This document shows positions 1 to 7,850 of a stretch of DNA of 23,626 nucleotides, in pieces (the stretch's first letter is position 1; every line of letters begins with the position of its first letter). The notes beneath the pieces are model-generated. The model was given only the letters and a program-made list of their open reading frames with translations, did not search any database and was not told where the DNA came from. Made by a program: the position numbers and the translations under genes. The stretch comes from Acanthamoeba lenticulata (Eukaryota > Discosea > Longamoebia > Acanthamoebidae): assembly GCA_002179805.1 (NCBI GenBank), contig NAVB01001784.1, forward strand, positions 1 to 23,626, given 5' to 3'.

Positions 1-631
1 CGGCGGTGGCCGAGTGGGGCAAGGCCAAGCTCACCTTCTTCTACGACGGCTACGTCATCCCGGAGGGCTTCAAGCTCATGGGTACGCCACGCCGAGTTGT
101 TGCCGAGCCTCCTTTTTGGTGTGGCCTGCAGCTCACTCTCCCTCTGCGCTTCACTCCACACCAGCTTCCGTGGCGGCCACTCACCTGGACGAGGCCGAGC
201 ACAAGAACGCCCGGGCCTTCGACCCGACGCGCTTTGCCGGTACGATTCGCCATTCCCGTGTCCAGTGTTCTGCCTGCGGCTGAGCTAACCCGTCGTGCGA
301 TCGGGCAGATGAGTTGGAGAACACTTACGGCTTCGTGCCCCACGGCGGCGGAGCTCGTGACAGCGCCAGCTCGCACCGGTGCCTGGGCGAGGACCTGAGC
401 TTCTACACGGTGAAGCTCTTCCTCATGAACCTGTTCTCTCGCCACGACTGGCGCTTGGCGGCGGGCCAGAACGTCAACTTTGACACGGCGCACTACCTGC
501 CGCAGCCCCACGCCCTCCAGGCCTCGTCGTTCATCAACACCACGTCGGCGCTCTCCTTCTCGCAGTTTGCGCCGACCGTCCCCTTCGACCCCCACCTCAC
601 GTCTGACCACATCGCCGTCGCCGTCGCGTGA
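1..631 (+). CDS. Cytochrome P450, C-terminal part (CYP152-like heme loop); 5' end outside window
   Basis: Three exons (1-81, 165-239, 309-631) join in phase into about 158 residues ending at TGA 629-631. The sequence runs from a strand-turn region (GYVIPEGFKLM) through AATHLDEAEHKNARAFDPTRF, matching the stretch of P450s that ends in the PERF-like motif, to FVPHGGG...SSHRCLGEDLSF. The Cys in HRCLGE is the expected heme thiolate ligand. The FxPxGGG...HRCxGE form, with extra residues between the glycines and the Cys, resembles bacterial CYP152 fatty-acid peroxygenases more than the usual FxxGxRxCxG of monooxygenases; CYP152 normally has Pro where this has Leu. Introns 82-164 and 240-308 are GT-AG. 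The I-helix and ExxR region lie off the window, so peroxygenase versus monooxygenase cannot be decided. The substrate is unknown; an oxidised fatty acid is only an inference. It converges on the myotubularin gene. Confidence 0.82.
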
Positions 632-752
632 GCGTGTCTCCTCCCGAGGCCAAGGGGCGCCAAGACCTCCTCTCCTTCTGTACAGAAGCAGCGCCAAGAG
701 CTCTAGATAGAAGCAAAATACAAAAGCTCTTTTTCTCTTACGTTGCGTGGTG

Positions 753-3700
753 TCAAAAGGTGAAGGGCAGCATGGCCGGGTTGTAGCGAAAGTAGTACTC
801 GCGCCACAGCTGCAGGCGCTTGTAGTTGGCGCAGAGCTCGTACTGGGGCAGCACGCCCTTCGTCTCTGCGCCGTACCTGCGAGGGGACCCACACACACAT
901 ATGCACGCGCACAGCGTCAAGCCACCGGCAAGGCTGGTGCTGCTGGGGACGGGGCTGGGGAAGAGTGTGGCCCACCTGGGGTTGAGGTAGCAGCTTCGGT
1001 TGGCGTCGGCGTGCGCCCAAAATGAAGTGGCGCGTACCTTGAGCGCGATGGTGGGGTCCTCCCTGTGCCGTGCGTGAGCGTGTTTGTGAGGAGGAGGTTA
1101 GCAGTGGAGACCCGCAGGAACGGCGGTGACGTGGTGGTCCTCACCGTTGCTTTTGGCTGTTGCACAAAAACGTGCCGTAGAGGCCCGAGTGCGAGTGGTC
1201 GCTCATGGCGATCAAATACCGGTCTGTCCGCAAGCCAACCCCAACGAAGACGGCAACAATGGGTAAGCTGCAGCTAAAACGAACAATGGTCGACGGAATG
1301 CGCGCACCATTGAACTCAAAATGGTGGGGGTACTGCTGCAGCAACTGCCACACGCACTCGAGGAACTGACCCATCCCACCGCCGACCAGCCGATCAATCA
1401 GCACAAGCCTTCCTTTCGTGTGTGTCTGTGCGAGACGGGGGAATGTGCGCCACACACACACCTGGTGGAAAATAGGAGACGACTCGCGCTTCTTGCCCGA
1501 CTTGTGGGGCGTGTCGTAGTGCGCCGCGCGATCGGCAAACTTGTGGCCGAACGACAGCCATTCCTGCCATTACCCATTCCCCCCCAAACGTCAATCACGG
1601 CCTCGTGTGGGCGGGTGCCCGAGGGCCGTGTGTAAGAAGAGGAACCTTTTCAACCAACACCTGGAAGCCGGTGAAGGTGCGGTAGTAGTCATCCAGGATG
1701 AGCTGGGCTAACGACACGATCTGGATTGCGCGCGCCCCGAGTGAGCCCGAAGCGGATCAAACGGATTGATCTGCAGATGGTGGCGTGCGTACCTGCGGCG
1801 TGCGGTCCCACCCTGTGTGTAACACGGCCCCCGAGTCTCTTAGCGGGGAGAGCTCGAGCAAGCAGGACGTGGCGGGGCGGTCGTACCATCGGAGCAGTGG
1901 ACCACGGCAGACGACTCGAGCGCGTGCACTGTGGCCGCCACCTTGACGGCCCCGCGGAGCACCGCGTAGAGGTGGCTCATCCACCCGGTCAGGGCAGAGT
2001 ACCAAGTCGACTGGCGCGTATGCACGATGAGCCCACCAGAGAGGACTACGGGTAGGAAAGGAGAAAGGGAGGGCGGGCGGGGGGATGAGGGGACAGACCT
2101 GGTTGCTGCGCTCGTCGACGATGAACGGATGGCACTGCTCGTAGAGCTTGCGGTGGCTGTCGCGCATGACGTGGATGTTCTCCACACCGAGGAACTTGAA
2201 TCGCGTGTTCTTGTAGATGTCCTGCCGCTCGTAGCCGGCGCCCTTGGCCTGGTTGGCCATGGCGTTGGCCTTGGGCCGCGCGTCAAACACGAAGAGGGTC
2301 TCCGACCGCGGGCACGCCTCCCGGATGATCCGGAGCAGGTGCTCGTCCTCAAAGTTTTGCTGCAGCGTAATGCCCACGCGGGGCTGGCTGCATCGGATGA
2401 TGACGGCGCCGTTGCTGGGATGCCGCCACACGGCCACCGGGATGCGCCCGCTCGTCCGGAAGTCGCGCACGGCCGGCAGCATGCTGTCGGAAAAGCCCTG
2501 CGTGTCGCGGCTTCATTATTGGGGGAACTCATGGAGTCGCGCTGCGGGAGGCGCAGTCCGGTACCGAGGGCACGGCCAACACGCGGGGGTAGGTCTTGCA
2601 GAAGGAGTAGTCCGCGTTGACCTCTGTTAATCGCCACAGGCTGACGAGCGATCACCACCGCGCCCTCTCCGATGAGATCATTGGCCAAATCGGGATAGAG
2701 CAGGGAAAGGGGAACCTGTTGGGGATGCCGAGGCGTTGGAACTCCTGACGCGCGTCGTACACGGCCCAGCCCTTGTCCGCACGGTAGTGCCTCCTGTTCG
2801 ATACAAGACAACATAAGACAAGACAGGAAGACAGCTCAGTCTTGGCGGCAAAGGCCACTCGTGGACAAGAGTCCTCTCTTTCGTACTTCTCCTCCTTGGG
2901 CGGGCGATAGGCAAAGGCGAAGAGGCCCGTCACCGAGGCCGGCGAGTGGGTTCGGACGGCGTCGACAAACTGCGCCCCCACGTGCGGACCTCGTCAGGTG
3001 ATGCGAACGATTAAGGTGGCGGCAGGCAAGTGGGCGAATACGAGCTTGCGCGAATCGGTGAAGCAGCCAAAGCCCAGACGGATGGTGCGGAGGTCCTTGC
3101 ACCACACGTCCACCATCTGCTCGGCGTGCGAGAACGACGTCGTGGACGACACGTACTTCTTCCGCTGGCGCAGCTGCACTTTTTTGACCTGCGCATCGTG
3201 CCGCGATGGTGAGGAGCCTCGCGATCGGGGAGCATGATGACCGACAACAACAAGCACGAGGCCCCGTACGAGCTTCTGGTAGGCCGTTTGGCCCGTGCCG
3301 GCTCCCTCGGCGATATCGCTGCCGGAGACGAGGGGCTCGACCCGGATAATGCTGCACAGCGGCACCCGGACCTCCTCCCCGCCCAGGCCTTCCGCCTGGC
3401 CGGAGCCCTGCTGATGTTGATGCGATTACGGCACGGCCCTCACGTGTGAGCTGCGGCCCTCAAGCTGAGCGCTTCATGGCCAGGAGGAGCCCCGGGGAGT
3501 TACCATGGTCGCGGGGTCGGGCACGAAGATGAGCTGGTAGTTGGTGATGACCAAGCCGCCCGTCACGCGCGACTCCTCCATCCAGTCCGTGTACCTAGAT
3601 GCGTAGCTCTCAGCCCAGATGACCTCTTCGCCGCGGAGGAGGTAGCTGGGCCGAACGCGCAGCTTGCTCGTCAGGCTGTTCAGCGGCGTTTCCATGGGGG

Positions 3701-5115
3701 AGGCGCATATGTTGTCGCCAGAGCGTAACCCGCCTGTCACGCGCACGCCCTCCCACGATACGTCAGATGGCGCCCAGGCTGGGAGAGAGAGGAGCGGACG
3801 CGCGTGATGCTTTACGTTCGGACTTGTAGGGCACCAGGGCCGCGCGCGAAAGGCTGTTGACGTTAGGACATGAGCTGTTGAGCTTCGTTGCTTGTGGAGC
3901 AAACGACGACGAGGACGGCGATGAGGCCTGATGGGCACAAGACGGCGCTTCTGCAAACGCCACGCCGCGGCTCCCGTTCCCGGCGTGGTGGTGGTGCTGC
4001 TGTTGGTCGGGCCCTCCATCGTATGGGAAGTCGCCGTTACCACGCGACAGGTCATCCGAGTTGGACTTGAAGTGGCGCGTTGTGTTGGGCGCCGGGTTGG
4101 CCGGCCGATTTGGGGGCGAGGGAACCGTGGGCAGCGGCTTGCCCTGGTTGATGTTCACGCGAGCCCGCATCTTGTTACCGACGTCCTGCGAAGAGAAAGA
4201 GAAGGCGGCTCAGCGCACACGCACGCACGCAAGGAAGAGCCGACGAAAGGGAATCAAGTGCGAACATACGGAGATACTTTTGTTGAGTGGCGGACGAGGC
4301 GGGGCCGTGCGTGGTGGTAGTGGTGGCGACTGGGAGCGGGCGAGGGCCGAAGGACCTGGCGCTGATGGTGAAGTTGACGTAGCGGTTGGCTCTGGCGAGG
4401 GCGTCGAGAGATAGTCGTAGAAGGAGGGCGCTGCCCTGGGCTTGTGCATGGCGTCTCTGCCTGGTGATGTGGGAGAACCTGAGTCGGAGGTGGTCGTGGA
4501 GGACAACGATGGAGCAGCAGGTGCTGCAACGGTCGTGGAGGACGACGGCAAGATGAGGCTCCCGTTCAAAGCGAGTCTGTCAAACTCCTCACGCAGTTGA
4601 CGCACGATTTGGCCGAGCCCAAACACCCAGAAGGACCTCTCCTCGTCCGACTACCCAAGGAAGGGGTTGAAGGACGGCACCGTCGACTCGAGTGAGTTGC
4701 GGCAAGGCAAGCTGGCGCCAGGTGGGAGCATACCACAGCAGTGAGGTAGTACTCACGCTCGCGTCCTTCCTTCAACGCGACAATGCAAAACGCGTATTCG
4801 TCCTGTGCGTGCACCAAGCGTGGTGGGTGCTCCGTCCGAAAAGAGGAAAGAGGAGGAGGAGGAGGAGGAGTAGGGCAGCCCTACCTTGCGCTTTGTGTTG
4901 AAGGAGAAAATGCGACTGGTCTGAAGCAGGTCAATGAAGCCTTTGGGCGTATTGGCCAAGTTGGAGACGTAGTAGAACAGTTTCTTACCCTTGAGGATAA
5001 ACCACCTCTTTTTCCACGCCTTGATGGCTCCCTTGTCGCCTCGCTTGCGCAGCCACCCTTCGAGCCGCAACTGGAGGTCCGGCCCCTGCTTCGAAGTCTC
5101 GACCTTCTTCTCCAT
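753..5115 (-). CDS. PH-GRAM-myotubularin phosphoinositide 3-phosphatase, 19 exons
   Basis: Exons on the minus strand: 5115-4885, 4802-4734, 4650-4270, 4185-3816, 3733-3504, 3410-3270, 3188-3042, 2969-2887, 2793-2716, 2640-2565, 2497-2099, 2010-1887, 1812-1793, 1720-1646, 1563-1462, 1365-1308, 1223-1145, 1062-976, 876-753. All phases agree, giving about 957 residues. A PH domain (about residues 16-125, LEGWLRKRG...KKRWFIL) is followed by a Pro/Ser/Gln/His-rich linker, a GRAM domain (about 380-520, LVITNYQLIF) and a myotubularin phosphatase domain (LFAFAYRP, GRIPVAVW, RCSQP, FLGVENIHVMR, CSDGWDRTPQ, EWLSFGHKF). The catalytic Cys is about residue 774 and the CX5R Arg about 780, so the enzyme should be active. 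The family dephosphorylates PI3P and PI(3,5)P2 on endosomes. The ATG at 5115 is the first in-frame Met. The separate N-terminal PH domain is unusual. The protein stops soon after the WREYYFRYNP segment, with no FYVE or coiled coil. Confidence 0.95.
1793..1812 (-). other. 20-base micro-exon carrying the catalytic WDRT of the myotubularin
   Basis: The preceding exon (2010-1887) ends in phase 1 after Cys-Ser-Asp plus one base of Gly. Without splicing, the reading goes into TTAPPR and loses the active site. After an intron at 1886-1813 with acceptor TTACACACAG, 20 bases encode Gly(part)-Trp-Asp-Arg-Thr-Pro-Gln. A second intron (1792-1721) follows. The joined CSDGWDRTPQ matches the universal myotubularin signature exactly, which is strong evidence that this tiny exon is real. 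Skipping it would shift the frame and remove the catalytic arginine. Confidence 0.9.
4803..4884 (-). repeat. (AGG)n microsatellite inside myotubularin intron 1
   Basis: The intron between the two PH-domain exons contains a run of AGG triplets on the plus strand at about 4851-4870 (CCT on the transcribed strand). The run forms part of the pyrimidine-rich stretch of this 82-base intron. It explains the poly-Ser run seen if the intron is translated. No other function is visible. Confidence 0.75.
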
Positions 5116-5663
5116 CCCTTCTAATCTTGGTGCACACAACACTGCACATAAATCTTGAGCCCGCACATGGACGCAACAAGAGGGCGTACCACTGACAGTG
5201 GCAGAGGCACACAGGCCTCTTGGCAGCAAGAAGCTTCGTGTGTCACGATCGCGCGCCTGAGTATTCCAACTTCATTTCGGAGTTTATTGTCAACTGGTGC
5301 AAGCTGATTCGCCAACGACATCGCCACAGTCACGACATGGCTTGCTTCGTGCCTCTTCTTCTTCTTCTTCTTCTTCGTAGCCTGTTGACCGCTTAGCTGC
5401 TGGGCAAGAGCCTCGCAAAGCGGTGGCTAAAAAGTACTACTTTGTTTGCGCAAGCACGAAAAGAATGTAAATACGATCAGAATGTGTGCTACGAAAATTT
5501 TTGCGACCAATCATTCGCCACTGTGCTTTCGTAACGGTCGGACACAGGAGCAAGAAGATGGCTTGCTGCCGTCTCTTCGCAGTTGTTCCTTGCGCCGAGT
5601 GCCGACGACTTGTGGTTCAGCTCAAATATACCGACTAAGGAGAAGCCGTTGGTATCCAACGAA
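5116..5663. promoter_or_regulatory. Divergent intergenic region between myotubularin and P-loop kinase genes
   Basis: This 548-base gap lies between two divergently oriented start codons and is the longest gap in the window. It must hold both 5' UTRs and probably both promoters. It contains a (CTT)7 tract at 5355-5375 and a more AT-rich part around 5440-5520. No convincing ORF with family similarity, tRNA or repeat element is visible. The frame leading into the myotubularin ATG stays open to about 5229 but has no upstream ATG. Confidence 0.5.
5355..5375. repeat. (CTT)7 microsatellite
   Basis: Seven perfect CTT units lie in the divergent intergenic region, about 240 bases upstream of the myotubularin start and 290 upstream of the kinase start. 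It is a simple sequence repeat with no visible role. Confidence 0.85.
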
Positions 5664-6554
5664 ATGATTGTGATTTGTGTTGAGGGCTGCCACGGTACGA
5701 GTGAATTGGTCTTTTTGTCTCGCCTTGACTGGCTAACCTTGTCCGTTTCAGGAAGTGGAAAGAGTGCTCTGTGCAAGTATTTGCAGAAGATGGGTTTCCC
5801 TGTGCTCGATGAGGGATTCATTGATATGCCGAACTTTTCGCTTCATCCTCAAACCTTCACCATGGAGAGCATATGGGTCTCAAATTGGATACAACGAGTA
5901 CTGCAGGTGAGTGTGCACTGGACCCTGCATTCTTTTCCTACACTCTCTTCCTCGATCTTTCGCTCTAACTTTTTGCTCTCCGCGTTTCTTGCGAGAACAG
6001 AGGCAGGAAGAGGACAAATACCGAAGCAACGCCAACCAACGGATCTACTTCGTTGACCGAAGCCCACTGAGTGCCATCTTCTATGCCAAGAAGAATGGCC
6101 ACCTACTCGAACCCACCATCCGGGAACAGTTTCGAGAGCTCGCTAGCCTAGCAGATATCCACATCTATACGGTCTGCATACGCGTCGAGACGGAGCTTTT
6201 ATGGAACCGCATCCAGCAGCGTTTGTTACGTGAACCTAGCCGGCACAAGTTTAACGAAGGCTCACGCGAATGGATGGAGCAGACACTCGCAGTACGTCAC
6301 CCACTTATTTGCGGGCTCATGCCTGAAGTGGAGCTTGACAAGTTGGGCGTCTTTTTGCGTGGCAGTTCTATGAGGGCATGCGGTGGGACTTTCACATTGA
6401 GAACAATGTGTCCACGATCCCCGAGCTGGCACACAAGCTGCTTCACCAGCTGTGCGGCGATGTCAAGAACTTCAAGGAAAGCTACAACGACGGTGCCGAG
6501 CTTGTTCCTCAAATCAGCCCTCACTCAAGCCCCGCTAAAGTGTGGTGTTATTGA
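5664..6554 (+). CDS. Small P-loop kinase, deoxynucleoside/nucleotide kinase-like
   Basis: Exons 5664-5694, 5752-5906, 6001-6291 and 6366-6554 join in phase into 221 residues. The protein starts directly on the first strand of a P-loop fold (MIVICVEGCHGSGKSALCKYL), with Walker A GCHGSGKS at residues 8-15. FVDRSPLSAIFYA resembles the D/E-R-S element of deoxynucleoside kinases and may contain the catalytic or substrate-contacting acid. YTVCIRVETELLWNRIQQRLLREP resembles the strand and LID segment of the thymidylate-kinase/dNK superfamily, with basic residues that could contact phosphates. A phosphotransferase on a nucleoside or small metabolite is therefore likely; the substrate cannot be told. 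Intron 1 splits Walker A in phase 1 between GCH and SGKS. The ATG at 5664 is the first in-frame Met. The C-terminal 40 residues after the last helix look non-conserved. Confidence 0.82.
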
Positions 6555-6659
6555 TACACCAGCACCTTGTCGTCCCCTTGTGTACAGTGACTCGCTTGTC
6601 GATCCAAATATATTTTATGTTGCCGTCATGTACCCCTCTCAGCTGCTCTGGAGCGGCCT

Positions 6660-7659
6660 CTATTGGGCTCCCTCTTCCTGTTTGAGGCGAGCTTTCTCGC
6701 GTTGGCTGACCCGGATGTACTCGTCGGTGGGAATGCCGAAGTTCTCCCACCGCTTGAGGGCCGTATCCATGAGGCAGGACTCGAGTTCGACCTCCTCGGC
6801 CAAGCACGCCTTGAGTTCGCCGTCCCTCTCGCGCTCCTTGAAGTCCTTGACCTCCCGCAGGCGTGCCAAATACGATTCATTGTGTGGCGACTGCCCCGAC
6901 TTCTTCATGCAAGTGAAAAGCTTGTCCTTGGCCTGGGCAATCAATGATGCAGCAAAACCTCGCGTGAGCACGCTTTGTGTTCATGGGGGAAGAGAAGGGA
7001 TGTATTGTGGGGGTACCTGAGGACAGCCGAAAGAGGCGTAGCAGAGAGCGTTCCTTCGTTGCAGGCCTACGCACCTGCCTGATGGATCGGTGCCACCTTC
7101 CTCCTCAAGACAGGCACTCAGCGCGCGAGTGTCCTCACGACAACTATCCTCCATCTGCTTCTCGACTGGGTCTCTATTCTGTTGTCTAGAGAGGGAAACG
7201 TGGTGAGCATCGGAGCCAGAGCCGACAACATCCGGAGTGCACAATAAGGCACGCACCGCCGCTGTGCTGTTGCTTGTGCCTCTTGCATGCATTCGCCCAG
7301 CGAGTGCGCTTCGTCCATGCACTCGGACAGGTTGCCCGTCCTCATGCAGCCCAAGAACTTATCCATCTTTTCCGGACAGAGAATCTTACTGCAGAGGTGT
7401 TGGCGCGCAGGAGTGGTTCAGGCCTGTGTGTGTGTGTGTCGTGGAGGAGGGACAGGATGTACCCCCAGCATAAGTTCTCCTCTTCCATACCTCGCTGGCA
7501 CTGGGGCGCGTTAGCACCGTGCTCCTGGTAGCACTCCATGCTTTGCAGCGAGAGCGCACGGCACAACATGAAGTGGTTGAACAAGTCATCATTTCCCTCT
7601 CGCTTCTTCTTTGTGTCGTCTGCCTTCTGCTCAGTCGTAGGGCCCCGTCGCCAAAACAT
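6660..7659 (-). CDS. Octa-CX9C (CHCH-like) protein with internal duplication
   Basis: Exons 7659-7463, 7388-7257, 7185-7017 and 6932-6660 join in phase into 256 residues ending in TAG. All 16 cysteines fall in eight CX9C motifs, at residues 33/43, 54/64, 70/80, 89/99, 125/135, 148/158, 164/174 and 209/219. The two halves match: CRALSLQSMEC and CREDTRALSAC open them, and CX9C-X5-CX9C recurs as NLCWGKILCPEKMDKFLGC and ALCYASFGCPQAKDKLFTC. Twin CX9C proteins are helical-hairpin substrates of the Mia40/Erv1 relay in the mitochondrial intermembrane space, so that location is inferred. The short basic N-terminus is not a clear cleavable presequence, as expected for Mia40 clients. The tail after residue 225 is charged and helical. 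The specific role is unknown; respiratory-chain assembly or structure is the family norm. The start is the first Met and is divergent from the BTB gene. Confidence 0.88.
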
Positions 7660-7850
7660 GTTGATTGCAGGCCTGTGGGAGATCTTGATTGACAGGAATT
7701 ACTTGGACAAACCATTTTTTATTTATCTTTTCTTGCGGCTTTTCTTGTTGTCTCCTTCGTTGTGCGACCATTCGGTGAAGGTCGGCACAGCGAAGGGCAC
7801 GACACGTTGAAGGCAAGAACCCAGTTTCTGAACAGACACTCGCCAACACC
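7660..7850. promoter_or_regulatory. Divergent intergenic region between CX9C and BTB genes
   Basis: This 191-base gap lies between divergent start codons. It has a T-rich stretch at about 7713-7750 (plus strand) that could hold core promoter elements. The plus-strand gene begins in the context ACACCATGG. No specific factor site is identified. Confidence 0.4.

Noticed and set aside
50..898. A 282-residue minus-strand open frame
   Set aside because: It is antisense to the P450 exons and the shared 3' region, has no family similarity and is Arg/Ala/Val-rich as expected from shadow frames in GC-rich DNA.
3811..3830. Alternative donors AA|GTCC and CTG|GTG for myotubularin exon 4
   Set aside because: They give phase 2 or 0, which does not match the phase-1 acceptor at 3734; C|GTAAAG at 3815 gives the right phase and a normal 82-base intron.
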